Source: Actinomadura formosensis NBRC 14204
GTDB taxonomy: Bacteria > Actinomycetota > Actinomycetes > Streptosporangiales > Streptosporangiaceae
Assembly (NCBI RefSeq): GCF_001552155.1
Contig: NZ_BCQQ01000020.1
Span: 1 to 64,000 of the forward strand
DNA length: 64,000 bases
Direction: 5' to 3'
The translations under genes were made by a program, and so were the position numbers. Under the pieces are notes generated by a model. That model saw only the letters and a program-made list of their open reading frames with translations. It had not been told where the DNA came from and did no database searches. Numbering within the stretch: position 1 is the first letter of the stretch; every line of letters begins with the position of its first letter. This document shows positions 34,350-43,403 of this stretch, in pieces.

Positions 34350-35558
34350 ATGTGGTCCACGCGCAAGGCGTTCGCCGTCGCGGCGACGCTCGCGATCGGA
34401 CTGACGGCCGCCGCCTGCGGCGACGGCTCAGGTGACAAGGCGTCCGGCGCCGGGCAGGGCGGCTTCACCGTCCCGAAGGTCCCGATGCGGCAGTCGCTCG
34501 GCGCGGGCGAGGGCGCGGTCAACCTGGTCGCCTGGGCGGGCTACGCCGAGGACGGCTCCAACGACCCGAAGGTCGACTGGGTCACCCCGTTCGAGAAGCA
34601 GACCGGCTGCACGGTCAACACCAAGGTCGCCGGGACGTCCGACGAGATGGTGACGCTGATGAAGACCGGCGAGTACGACGCGGTGTCGGCGTCCGGGGAC
34701 GCCTCGCTGCGGCTGATCGCGTCCGGGACGGTCGCGCCGGTCAACACGGGGCTCGTGCCGAACTACGCCGACGTGTTCTCCGGCCTGAAGATGAAGCCGT
34801 GGAACTCGGTGAACGGCGTCTCCTACGGCATCCCGCACGGCCGCGGCGCCAACCTGCTGATGTGGCGCACCGACAAGGTGAAGACGGCGCCCGACTCGTG
34901 GGGTGCGGTGTTCGACGCGAACTCGCCGTACAAGGGCAAGATCACCGCCTATGACTCGCCGATCTACATCGCCGACGCCGCCCTCTACCTGATGTCGGCC
35001 AAGCCCGAACTCGGGATCAAGAACCCGTACGCGCTCGACCAGAAGCAGTTCGACGCGGCCGTCGGCCTGCTGAAGACCCAGCACGGGCTCATCGGCGAGT
35101 ACTGGTCCGACTACACCAAGGAGGTCCAGGCGTTCAAGAGCGGCGACTCCGTCCTCGGGACGACGTGGCAGGTCATCGCGAACCTCGCCGAGGCGGAGAA
35201 GGCGCCGGTGCAGGTGACGCTGCCCAAGGAGGGCTCCACCGGCTGGTCGGACACCTGGATGGTCGGCGCGAAGGCCAAGCACCCCGACTGCGCCTACAAG
35301 TGGCTCGACTGGATCGTGTCCCCGAAGGCGAACGCGCAGGTCGCCGAGTGGTTCGGTGAGGCCCCGGCCAACGCCAAGGCGTGCCAGGAGACCTCGGACA
35401 AGAAGTTCTGCGACACCTTCCACGCCACCGACGAGACCTACTTCTCCAAGGTGCACTTCTGGACGACGCCGATCGCCCAGTGCCTGGACGGGCGCACGAA
35501 CGTCAAGTGCGTCGACTACTCCAAGTGGACCCAGGCGTGGACCACGATCAAGGGATGA
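34350..35558 (+). CDS. potD: Polyamine-type substrate-binding lipoprotein
   Basis: A 402-residue extracellular binding protein. The signal peptide ends in the lipobox TAAAC, and a PotD/PotF-like fold follows (NLVAWAGYAEDG, GEYDAVSASGDASLRLIASG, GIPHGRGANLLMW). Three or four cysteines in the C-terminal part (ACQETSDKKFC, QCLDGRTNVKC) could form disulfides, unusual for PotD. It overlaps potB by four bases. A ribosome site AAGGAGTTCCCC precedes the ATG. Confidence 0.92.
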   Translation: MWSTRKAFAVAATLAIGLTAAACGDGSGDKASGAGQGGFTVPKVPMRQSLGAGEGAVNLVAWAGYAEDGSNDPKVDWVTPFEKQTGCTVNTKVAGTSDEMVTLMKTGEYDAVSASGDASLRLIASGTVAPVNTGLVPNYADVFSGLKMKPWNSVNGVSYGIPHGRGANLLMWRTDKVKTAPDSWGAVFDANSPYKGKITAYDSPIYIADAALYLMSAKPELGIKNPYALDQKQFDAAVGLLKTQHGLIGEYWSDYTKEVQAFKSGDSVLGTTWQVIANLAEAEKAPVQVTLPKEGSTGWSDTWMVGAKAKHPDCAYKWLDWIVSPKANAQVAEWFGEAPANAKACQETSDKKFCDTFHATDETYFSKVHFWTTPIAQCLDGRTNVKCVDYSKWTQAWTTIKG

Positions 35559-36469
35559 CCGCCCCCGCCTCCACCGGCGGAGCGGACGCCCGCCCGGCGC
35601 CGGGTCCCCGGCGCCGGGCGGCGGCCCTGCTGCACCGCCGTCCGCGGCTGCGGCTGTCGCTGCTGCTGTCGGCGCCGCTCGCCTGGCTGGTCGTCGTCTA
35701 CCTCGGTGCGCTCGCCGCCATCTTCCTCACCGCGTTCTGGACGACCGACGTGTTCACCGGCGAGGTCGTCCGGCAGTTCACCCTCGCGAACTTCCGGACG
35801 CTGCTGGACGAGCCCGTCTACCGGACGGTCGCGCTGCGCAGCCTCGGCGTCGCGGTGGCCGTCACCCTCATCGACACCGCCATCGGCTTCCCCATGGCGC
35901 TCTACATGGCCAAGGTCGCAAGGCCCCGGTACCGGCCGTATCTGCTGATCGCGATCCTGGCGCCGCTGTGGGCCGCCTACCTCGTCAAGGCGTACGCGTG
36001 GCGGGTGATGCTGCAGCAGGGCGGCCTGCTCGACCAGGTGCTCGAGCCGTTCGGCCTCTCCAGCCCCGGCTACGGCCTCACGGCGACCGTGCTCGTCCTG
36101 GCCTACCTGTGGCTGCCGTACATGATCCTGCCCGTCTACACGGGCCTGGAGCGGCTCCCGGACTCGCTGCTCGACGCGTCCGGCGACCTCGGCGCCCGGC
36201 CGCTGCGCACGTTCCGCACGGTGATGCTCCCGCTGGTGTTCCCGTCCCTGGTGGCCGGGTCGATCTTCACGTTCTCGCTGTCGCTCGGCGACTACATTAC
36301 CGTGAAGATCGTCGGCGGCCGCCGGCAACTGCTCGGCAACGTCGTCTACGACAACATCGGCGCCGCCAACAACCTGCCGTTCGCCGCGGCCGTCGCCACG
36401 ATCCCGGTGGTGGTGATGCTCGGCTACCTCGCCGCGGCCCGCCGCACCGGCGCCCTCAGGGAGCTGTGA
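35555..36469 (+). CDS. potB: Polyamine-type ABC transporter permease
   Basis: A 304-residue membrane permease with six predicted helices after a basic N-terminus; the EAA-like loop (LLDASGDLGARPLRTFRTVMLPL in pieces) that contacts the ATPase is clear. ATG at 35555 overlaps the potD stop (ATGA); the open frame upstream is a shadow. The order potA-D-B-C differs from the E. coli potABCD order. Confidence 0.92.
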   Translation: MTAPASTGGADARPAPGPRRRAAALLHRRPRLRLSLLLSAPLAWLVVVYLGALAAIFLTAFWTTDVFTGEVVRQFTLANFRTLLDEPVYRTVALRSLGVAVAVTLIDTAIGFPMALYMAKVARPRYRPYLLIAILAPLWAAYLVKAYAWRVMLQQGGLLDQVLEPFGLSSPGYGLTATVLVLAYLWLPYMILPVYTGLERLPDSLLDASGDLGARPLRTFRTVMLPLVFPSLVAGSIFTFSLSLGDYITVKIVGGRRQLLGNVVYDNIGAANNLPFAAAVATIPVVVMLGYLAAARRTGALREL

Positions 36470-37278
36470 TGACCTTCTCGCCCGCCGCACGGATCGCACT
36501 GCGCGTCCTCATGGCCCTCGGCCTGGCCGTCATCTACGTGCCGCTGCTGGTGGTGCTCGTCAACTCCGTCAACGCCGACAAGACGTTCGGCTGGCCGCCG
36601 CCCGGGTTCACCGGACGCTGGTGGGCGCAGGCGCTGGACAACGAGGGCGCCCGGCAGGCCGTCCTCACCAGCGTCAAGGCGGGTCTCGGCGCGACCGCGA
36701 CCGCCCTCGTCCTCGGCACGATGGCGGCGTTCGCCGTGTCGCGCCACCGCTTCTTCGGCCGGGAGACGGTGTCGCTCGTCGTCGTCCTGCCGATCGCGCT
36801 GCCCGGCATCGTCACCGGCATCGCGCTGAGCAACGCCTTCCAGGTCGTGCTGAAGCCGCTCGGCATCGGGCTCGGCCTGTTCACCGTCATCGTCGGGCAC
36901 GCCACGTTCTGCGTCGTCACCATCTACAACAACGTGCTCGCCCGGCTCCGCCGGACGGGCACCCGCCTGGAGGAGGCGTCCGCCGACCTCGGCGCCGACA
37001 CGTTCCAGACGTTCTGGTACGTGACGTTCCCGGCGCTGCGGTCCGCGCTGCTCGCCGGCGGCCTGCTGGCGTTCGCGCTGTCCTTCGACGAGATCATCGT
37101 GACCACGTTCACCGCCGGTCCGGGCGCGACGACCCTGCCCATCTGGATCTTCAACAACCTGTTCCGCCCGAACCAGGCCCCGGTCGTCAACGTCCTCGCC
37201 GCCGCCCTGATCGTCCTGTCGGTCATCCCGATCTACCTGGCCCAGCGTCTCTCCAGCGGCGCCCGGAGCCCCGTCTGA
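36469..37278 (+). CDS. potC: Polyamine-type ABC transporter permease
   Basis: A 269-residue permease with six membrane helices and the EAA motif LEEASADLGADTFQTFW. ATG at 36469 shares one base with the potB stop (TGATG), so translation is coupled. It is the last gene of the transporter operon; a 12-bp terminator hairpin follows. Confidence 0.92.
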   Translation: MTFSPAARIALRVLMALGLAVIYVPLLVVLVNSVNADKTFGWPPPGFTGRWWAQALDNEGARQAVLTSVKAGLGATATALVLGTMAAFAVSRHRFFGRETVSLVVVLPIALPGIVTGIALSNAFQVVLKPLGIGLGLFTVIVGHATFCVVTIYNNVLARLRRTGTRLEEASADLGADTFQTFWYVTFPALRSALLAGGLLAFALSFDEIIVTTFTAGPGATTLPIWIFNNLFRPNQAPVVNVLAAALIVLSVIPIYLAQRLSSGARSPV

Positions 37279-37307
37279 CCCCGGGGGGCGACTCCCTGGA
37301 ACCCCGC

Positions 37308-37340
37308 CACGGCGCAGGCGATCCGCGTGCCTGCGCCGTG
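37308..37340. terminator. Bidirectional terminator between potC and trpD
   Basis: CACGGCGCAGGC (37308-37319) pairs perfectly with GCCTGCGCCGTG (37329-37340) around a 9-base loop, between convergent genes. Confidence 0.85.
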
Positions 37341-37358
37341 CTCTGGTGACCGAGGTGG

Positions 37359-38405
37359 CTAGCGCATGCCCTGGCTCGTGTCGATCCAGCGGTCGAGGAG
37401 GGTGCTCGTGGCGCCGGAGTCGACGGCCTCGGCGGCGCGGTCGCGGGCGTCCCGGAGGGCGCCGGTGAGCTCGGCGGGGGGCGGAGCGCCCTCGTAGGCG
37501 GTGATGAGCGCGGCGGCGTTCAGCAGGACCATGTCGCGAACCGGGCCCCTGGCGCCCGCGAACGTCTCGCGGGCGACCCGGGCGTTGAAGGCCGCGTCGG
37601 CGCCGCGCAGGTCCTCCGGCGCGGCCGGCGGGATGCCGAGGTCGGACGGGTCGAACGTCGTCTCCGTCGCCGTCCCGTCGCGGACGACCCACACCGTGGA
37701 CGTGCCGGTGGTCGTCAGCTCGTCCAGCCCGTCGTCGCCGCGGAACACCAGCGACGAGCAGCCGCGTGCGGCGAACACCCCGGCGATGACGCCCGCCATC
37801 CGGGGGTGGAACACGCCGACCGCCTGGGCCGCCGGAAGCGCCGGGTTGGTCAGCGGGCCGAGGAAGTTGAACACCGTCGGCGTGCCCAGCTCGCTGCGCG
37901 TCCGCGACGCGTACCGCAGCGCCGGGTGGTAGAGCGGGGCGAAGCAGAACGTGATGCCGAGCTCCTCGGCGACCCGGGCGGTGGCCTCCGGCGGCAGGTC
38001 GATGGCGACGCCGAGGTGCTCCAGCAGGTCGGCGGCGCCGCACGAGGACGACGCGGCGCGGTTGCCGTGCTTGACGACCCGGACGCCGGACGCGGCGGCG
38101 ACCACCGCGGCCATCGTCGAGATGTTGACGGTGTGGGCGCGGTCGCCGCCCGTGCCCACCAGGTCGGCGATGGGCCCCGGCACGTCGATGCGGGTGGCGT
38201 TGTCCATCATGCCCTGGGCGAGTCCGGTGACCTCCTCGACCGTCTCGCCCTTGGCGCGCAGTGCGACCGCGAAGCCCGCGATCTGCACGTCGGTGGCCTC
38301 CCCGGCCATGATGCTGTTCATGGCCCAGGCGGTCTCCTCGCTGGACAGCGAGTCGCCCGACAGGAGGGCGTTGATCAGTGCGGGCCAGCTGGTGCGCGCG
38401 TCCAT
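37359..38405 (-). CDS. trpD: Anthranilate phosphoribosyltransferase
   Basis: A 348-residue enzyme that joins anthranilate to PRPP in tryptophan synthesis. The PRPP-binding [30 protein letters not shown] and [21 protein letters not shown] blocks are intact. It stands alone, away from other trp genes, as in other actinomycetes where trpD lies next to cta/qcr. ATG at 38405 is chosen; a GTG at 38441 would add 12 residues. Confidence 0.95.
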   Translation of the reverse strand: MDARTSWPALINALLSGDSLSSEETAWAMNSIMAGEATDVQIAGFAVALRAKGETVEEVTGLAQGMMDNATRIDVPGPIADLVGTGGDRAHTVNISTMAAVVAAASGVRVVKHGNRAASSSCGAADLLEHLGVAIDLPPEATARVAEELGITFCFAPLYHPALRYASRTRSELGTPTVFNFLGPLTNPALPAAQAVGVFHPRMAGVIAGVFAARGCSSLVFRGDDGLDELTTTGTSTVWVVRDGTATETTFDPSDLGIPPAAPEDLRGADAAFNARVARETFAGARGPVRDMVLLNAAALITAYEGAPPPAELTGALRDARDRAAEAVDSGATSTLLDRWIDTSQGMR

Positions 38406-38480
38406 GTCCCCTACCGGGTCTCGTGGGCCGACGTTGTCCACGGGGTGGTGAAGGCGGTCTCTACAGGGTTCTCAGCGGGT

Positions 38481-38903
38481 CTACAGGGTGGTGAGGCGGT
38501 TCTCGCGGCGCTGCCGCATGAGGCCGGCGAGCGCGCCGGCGAGTGCCATCGGGTCGAGCGGCAGGCCGACGACCGCGTCGGCGCGCGACCAGGTGGCGAG
38601 CCAGCCGTCGTCGCGGCGGCCGATGACGGCGAGCACGGGCGGGCAGTCGTACACCTCGTCCTTGGCCTGCCGGCAGACGCCGAGCCCGCCCGCGGGCTGC
38701 GCTTCGCCGTCCACGACCATGATGTCGATGCCGCCCTCGTCCAGCCGCGCGACCGCGGCGGGCTGGGTGGCGCACTCCACGAACTCCACCTTCGGGAGGT
38801 CGGCGGCGGGACGGCGGCCGATCGCCATCCGGATCTGTGCGCGGGTGTTCGCGTCGTCGCTGTAGACGAGGACCTTCATCGGGGTCTCCGGGGCGGTGCT
38901 CAT
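38481..38903 (-). CDS. Receiver-like (response-regulator-fold) protein, stand-alone
   Basis: A ~140-residue protein with a CheY-like pattern (KVLVYSDD, IDIMVVDGEAQ, CPPVLAVIGRRDD, ADAVVGLPLDP). The phosphoacceptor aspartate region is unusual: the third strand ends VVDGEA, keeping one aspartate, while the conserved lysine near the end is absent. No output domain. Start is ambiguous: ATG at 38903 with TACCCT seven bases upstream, or ATG at 38879 after GGAGACCCCG. It diverges from ctaE. Confidence 0.75.
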   Translation of the reverse strand: MSTAPETPMKVLVYSDDANTRAQIRMAIGRRPAADLPKVEFVECATQPAAVARLDEGGIDIMVVDGEAQPAGGLGVCRQAKDEVYDCPPVLAVIGRRDDGWLATWSRADAVVGLPLDPMALAGALAGLMRQRRENRLTTL

Positions 38904-38995
38904 GCACGTGAGGGTACCGGGTCGGGGGCCCTGGGACACCCGCGGGGAACCATATGAGGGGGGTCATGCGTCACTCACGGGACGGGGGCGCAATA

Positions 38996-39652
38996 ATGCT
39001 GCCCGTGACAGCATCCGCGATAGAGACAACACCTCACGCACGGGCGAACCGTCCCAATCTGGTAAGCGTGGGGACGATCGTTTGGCTGTCGTCCGAGCTG
39101 ATGTTCTTCGCGGCGCTGTTCGCGATGTTCTTCACGATCCGCTCTGTGACGATCGGCCAGTCCGGGCATGGCGCATGGCCCGGTGCCCCGCTGGACCTGC
39201 CCCTGTCGGCGGTCAACACGACCGTCCTGGTGCTGTCCTCGGTGACCTGCCAGATGGGCGTGTTCAAGGCCGAGGCGGGCCAGGTCGGACGTGACGGCGG
39301 CCTGCTGAACTTCAGGCGCTGGGGACTGCGCGAGTGGTACATCCTCTCGTTCCTCATGGGCGCCTACTTCGTCGCAGGCCAGGCCTACGAGTACTTCAAC
39401 CTCGTCACGCACGACGGGCTGACCTTCTCGTCCTCCGCCTACGGCTCGGTCTTCTACCTGGCCACCGGCTTCCACGGCCTTCACGTCATCGGCGGCCTGG
39501 TCGCGTTCCTCTTCCTGCTCGGGCGCACCTACGCCGCCAAGCGGTGGACGCACGAGCAGGCGACGAGCGCGATCGTCGTGTCCTACTACTGGCACTTCGT
39601 CGACGTGGTGTGGATCGGCCTGTTCTCCGCCGTTTACCTGCTCGACCTCTGA
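38996..39652 (+). CDS. ctaE: Cytochrome c oxidase subunit III
   Basis: A 218-residue protein with five transmembrane helices ([20 protein letters not shown] in pieces; [26 protein letters not shown]), the short actinobacterial form lacking the first two helices of the usual seven. ATG at 38996 follows CGGGGGCGCAATA; GTG at 39005 is a possible alternative. It leads the ctaE-qcrC-qcrA-qcrB operon. Confidence 0.95.
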   Translation: MLPVTASAIETTPHARANRPNLVSVGTIVWLSSELMFFAALFAMFFTIRSVTIGQSGHGAWPGAPLDLPLSAVNTTVLVLSSVTCQMGVFKAEAGQVGRDGGLLNFRRWGLREWYILSFLMGAYFVAGQAYEYFNLVTHDGLTFSSSAYGSVFYLATGFHGLHVIGGLVAFLFLLGRTYAAKRWTHEQATSAIVVSYYWHFVDVVWIGLFSAVYLLDL

Positions 39653-39686
39653 CCTACCCGACGACATGACCCGAACGGGGATTTCC

Positions 39687-40598
39687 GTGAAAAGGATCAC
39701 CGCATGGCGACGGCGCCCGTGGGCGGGCTACGCCGTCGTGCTGGCGGCCCTGGTGGCGATCGGCGTGGTCTACGCCGGCTTCTCGCCGCGGACCGACCGC
39801 GCCGAGGCGCAGAGCACCGCGCAGGCCGCGGAGGACTTGAAGAACGGGCAGAAGCTGTTCGACAAGAACTGCGCGAGCTGCCACGGGCTGAACGCCCAGG
39901 GCACCAAGGACGCCCAGGGCAACGCGATCGCCCCCAGCCTCATCGGGGTGGGCGCCGCGTCGGTTGACTTCCAGGTCAGCACGGGACGCATGCCCGCGGC
40001 GAACCCCGGCGCGCAGGTGCCGCGCAAGACGCCGATCCCCACCTTCAACACCTCGATCAAGACCGACTACGAGGAGAAGGACAAGCGGGAGGCCGCCGAG
40101 AAGCAGAAGGCCCAGGCCGAGAAGAACCTCGCCGACCTGCGCGCCTACATCGCGTCGCTGGGCGGCGGCCCCGAGGTCCCGCCGGCCTCGGCCGTCGACC
40201 CGGCCAAGGGCAATGTGGCGCTCGGCGGGAAGCTGTTCCGCACCAACTGCGCGCAGTGCCACAGCTTCACCGGCCAGGGCGGCGCGCTGACCGGCGGCAA
40301 GTACGCGCCCCCGCTGTCCAAGAGCGACGTCACGCCCACCCAGATGTACGAGGCGATGCTGACCGGGCCGCAGGCGATGCCGGTGTTCAACGACACCACG
40401 CTGACGCCGCAGGACAAGCAGGCGATCATCTCCTACCTGGTGAAGACCCGCGAGGAGCCCAACCCGGGCGGTAACAGCCTCGGCCGCATCGGCCCGGTGA
40501 CCGAGGGCCTGGCCGGCTGGCTGGTCGGCATCGGCCTGCTGGTCCTCGCGGCCATGTGGATCACCGCGAAGAAGCCGAAGAAGCTGAAGAAGTCATGA
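39687..40598 (+). CDS. qcrC: Cytochrome bc1 complex dihaem cytochrome c subunit
   Basis: A 303-residue protein with an N-terminal membrane anchor, two cytochrome c domains with haem sites CASCH (62-66) and CAQCH (188-192), and a C-terminal transmembrane helix followed by a lysine-rich end. The two haems pass electrons directly to CtaC. A charged ~25-residue Lys/Glu insert (about 128-150) sits at the end of the first domain. The GTG at 39687 follows CGGGGATTTCC; the ATG at 39666 lacks a ribosome site. Confidence 0.95.
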   Translation: MKRITAWRRRPWAGYAVVLAALVAIGVVYAGFSPRTDRAEAQSTAQAAEDLKNGQKLFDKNCASCHGLNAQGTKDAQGNAIAPSLIGVGAASVDFQVSTGRMPAANPGAQVPRKTPIPTFNTSIKTDYEEKDKREAAEKQKAQAEKNLADLRAYIASLGGGPEVPPASAVDPAKGNVALGGKLFRTNCAQCHSFTGQGGALTGGKYAPPLSKSDVTPTQMYEAMLTGPQAMPVFNDTTLTPQDKQAIISYLVKTREEPNPGGNSLGRIGPVTEGLAGWLVGIGLLVLAAMWITAKKPKKLKKS

Positions 40599-41710
40599 GC
40601 GACGACAACAAGGAGACCGCGGGCTCGACCGGCCCGCACGAGCAGGGCGGCCGGCGCGAACGCGTGATCGGCACGCCGTCCCCGGCGCGGGAGAAGGCGC
40701 TCCTCGCCGAGGACGACATCTCGGCGCCCGCGGGTGTGGGAGAGCAGCTCGACGAGCGGTCGGCCAAGCGCGCCGAGCGGATCGTCGCCGCGTTCTTCCT
40801 GCTCGCGTTCCTCGCCAGCGTGGTGTTCATCGCCTACTTCATCGGCTGGAGCGGCCGCGACGGCGGCATGCACGGCGTCACCGACGCCCGCGAGACCAAC
40901 TTCTGGCTCGGCGGGACGATGGCGCTGGCGTTCCTCGCGATGGCGGTCGGCGTCACCATCTGGGTGCGCCGGCTGATGACCAGCAAGCCGATCGTCCAGG
41001 AGCGGCACGAGCTGGCCGCCGACGAGGCGTCCAGGGCGGCGTTCAACCGCGACTTCCTGGAGGGCGCGCAGGACAGCGGGATCACCAAGCGTCCGCTGCT
41101 GCGCCGCACGCTGCTGCTGGCCGCGGCGCCGCTCGGCCTGGCCCCGCTGGTGCTGCTGCGCGACCTCGGGCCGCTGCCGGAGAAGAAGCTCCGGCACACC
41201 TTCTGGGGCGAGGCGGTCAAGCTGGCGCAGGCCCAGGGCAAGAAGGGCGTCCGCCTGGTCGTGGACGGCACCAACAGGCCGCTCAAGGTCAGCGACTTCG
41301 CCACCCCCGGCTCGATGATCACCGTCCTGCCGGAGGGCATAGAGGAGCACCTGCCCGAGGACCAGGTCCTCACCCAGGTCGCCAAGGCGGTCACGATCCT
41401 CATCAACGTTCCGCAGGAGCAGTTCAAGCCTGCCAAGGGACGTGAGAACTGGCACGTCAACGGGGTCGTCGCGTACTCCAAGGTCTGCACGCACGTCGGC
41501 TGCCCGGCGGCCCTGTACGAGCAGACGACGCACCACATCCTGTGCCCGTGCCACCAGTCCACCTTCGACGCCACCGACGCGGCGAAGGTCATCTTCGGCC
41601 CGGCGGCCCGGCCGCTTCCGCAGCTGCCGCTGTCGGTCGAGGACGGTTACATCATCGCGACGAGCGACTATCACGAGCCCATCGGCCCGAGCTTCTGGGA
41701 GCGCGGATGA
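40595..41710 (+). CDS. qcrA: Cytochrome bc1 complex Rieske iron-sulfur subunit
   Basis: A 371-residue actinobacterial Rieske protein with a ~70-residue cytoplasmic N-terminus, three transmembrane helices, and the [2Fe-2S] domain carrying CTHVGC and CPCHQS. ATG at 40595 overlaps the qcrC stop by four bases. The 3-helix anchor is typical of mycobacteria and streptomycetes. Confidence 0.95.
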   Translation: MSDDNKETAGSTGPHEQGGRRERVIGTPSPAREKALLAEDDISAPAGVGEQLDERSAKRAERIVAAFFLLAFLASVVFIAYFIGWSGRDGGMHGVTDARETNFWLGGTMALAFLAMAVGVTIWVRRLMTSKPIVQERHELAADEASRAAFNRDFLEGAQDSGITKRPLLRRTLLLAAAPLGLAPLVLLRDLGPLPEKKLRHTFWGEAVKLAQAQGKKGVRLVVDGTNRPLKVSDFATPGSMITVLPEGIEEHLPEDQVLTQVAKAVTILINVPQEQFKPAKGRENWHVNGVVAYSKVCTHVGCPAALYEQTTHHILCPCHQSTFDATDAAKVIFGPAARPLPQLPLSVEDGYIIATSDYHEPIGPSFWERG

Positions 41711-43335
41711 GCGAGGCGACAGCTCCGAAGGCGGTCGAGGCTCCGCTGACGTTCCTCGACGACCGTCTCGGTTCCACCACCTTCTTCAAGCGGAACATGA
41801 AGAAGGTCTTTCCGGACCACTGGTCGTTCATGCTGGGCGAGATCGCCCTGTACTCCTTCATCATCCTGCTGCTGACCGGGACGTTCCTGACGCTCTGGTT
41901 CAAGCCCAGCATGGGCGAGGTCGTGTACAACGGCTCGTACACGCACCTGCGGGGCGTGACGATGTCCGAGGCCTACGCCTCGACGCTGCACATCAGCTTC
42001 GACGTCCGCGGCGGACTGCTCATGCGGCAGATCCACCACTGGGCGGCGGTCCTGTTCATGGCGGCGATCCTGGCGCACATGCTGCGGGTGTTCTTCACCG
42101 GCGCCTACCGCAAGCCGCGCGAGCTGAACTGGCTGATCGGCATCGGCATGTTCACGCTCGGCATGCTGGAGGGCCTGTTCGGATACTCCCTCCCGGACGA
42201 CCTGCTGTCCGGCACCGGCCTGCGGATCACGCAGGGCGTGGCGGAGTCGATCCCGGTGGTCGGCACGTATCTCTACATGTTCCTGTTCGGCGGTGAGTTC
42301 CCCGGCCAGGACATCGTGCCGCGGCTCTACATGCTGCACATCCTGCTGATCCCGGGTCTGCTGCTCGGCATGGTCACCGCGCACATGATGATCATGTGGG
42401 TGCAGAAGCACACGGCGATGCCGGTGAAGAACCAGACCGAGCACCAGGTGTACGGCTACCCGTTCTACCCGGTCTTCATGGCCAAGACGGGCGCCTACTT
42501 CCTGTTCACGTTCGGTGTGCTGGCGCTGCTGGGGGCGTTCGCGCAGATCAACCCGATCTGGCTGTTCGGCCCGTACGACCCCGGTGCGATCTCCTCGGGC
42601 TCCCAGCCCGACTGGTACATGGGGCCGCTGGAAGGCGCGCTGCGCATCATGCCGAACTGGGAGATCACCGCACTGGGGCACACGCTCAGCCTGAACGTGC
42701 TGATCCCGGCGCTGGTGCCGCTCGGCATCATCTTCGGCGGCGCCGCGGCCTGGCCGTGGGTCGAGGCGTGGGTGACCGGCGACAGGCGGCACCACCACGT
42801 CAACACCCGGCCGCGCAACGCCCCGGTCCGCACCGCGACCGGCATGGCCGCCGTCGCCTTCTACGGGCTGCTGTGGCTCGCCGGCGCGAACGACATCCTG
42901 GCCGACAAGTTCCACATCTCGCTGTTCGCGACGACGTGGTTCTTCCGGGTCATGGTCTTCGTCGGGCCGTTCCTGGCGTTCATCATCACCAAGCGGATCT
43001 GCCTCGGCCTGCAGCGCAAGGACGCCGACGTCATCGGGCACGGCGTGGAGAGCGGCGTGATCATGATGTCGCCGGAGGGGAAGTTCTCCGAGCGGCACGA
43101 GCCGGCCCGCGACGAGGAGAAGCAGGTCATCCTGTCCAAGGAGAACGCGCGGCTCCAGCCGCCGGCGCGGGACGCCCGCGGCATCCCGGCGCCCGGCGCC
43201 AAGGGCCCGCTCGGGCACCTGCGCGCGCGGCTCAACCGCGCGTGGACCTTCGACGACATCCCCGTCGAGGAGCACGGGCACGGCGAGCAGGAGGAGATCG
43301 AGGGCGGCCGCACGTCGCAGGAGATCAGTCACTGA
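41707..43335 (+). CDS. qcrB: Cytochrome bc1 complex cytochrome b subunit
   Basis: A 542-residue protein with eight membrane helices and haem-ligating histidines in RQIHHWAAVLFMAAILAHMLRVFF (two pieces) and LYMLHILLIPGLLLGMVTAHMMIMW (two pieces). Quinol-oxidation motif PDWY is present (SQPDWYMGP). A long charged cytoplasmic tail of ~120 residues is typical for actinobacteria. ATG overlaps the qcrA stop. QcrB is the target of telacebec-type inhibitors in mycobacteria. Confidence 0.96.
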   Translation: MSEATAPKAVEAPLTFLDDRLGSTTFFKRNMKKVFPDHWSFMLGEIALYSFIILLLTGTFLTLWFKPSMGEVVYNGSYTHLRGVTMSEAYASTLHISFDVRGGLLMRQIHHWAAVLFMAAILAHMLRVFFTGAYRKPRELNWLIGIGMFTLGMLEGLFGYSLPDDLLSGTGLRITQGVAESIPVVGTYLYMFLFGGEFPGQDIVPRLYMLHILLIPGLLLGMVTAHMMIMWVQKHTAMPVKNQTEHQVYGYPFYPVFMAKTGAYFLFTFGVLALLGAFAQINPIWLFGPYDPGAISSGSQPDWYMGPLEGALRIMPNWEITALGHTLSLNVLIPALVPLGIIFGGAAAWPWVEAWVTGDRRHHHVNTRPRNAPVRTATGMAAVAFYGLLWLAGANDILADKFHISLFATTWFFRVMVFVGPFLAFIITKRICLGLQRKDADVIGHGVESGVIMMSPEGKFSERHEPARDEEKQVILSKENARLQPPARDARGIPAPGAKGPLGHLRARLNRAWTFDDIPVEEHGHGEQEEIEGGRTSQEISH

Positions 43336-43350
43336 CCGCCGCACGGCGCT

Positions 43351-43390
43351 AGGAGAGGCCCGTCACCGTCCGCGGTGGCGGGCCTCTCCT
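43351..43390 (+). terminator. Terminator of ctaE-qcrCAB
   Basis: AGGAGAGGCCCG (43351-43362) pairs with CGGGCCTCTCCT (43379-43390), with an inner CACC/GGTG stem. The right foot abuts the TATGCT box of the next gene. Confidence 0.88.
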
Positions 43391-43403
43391 ATGCTGGCGG
43401 GCG

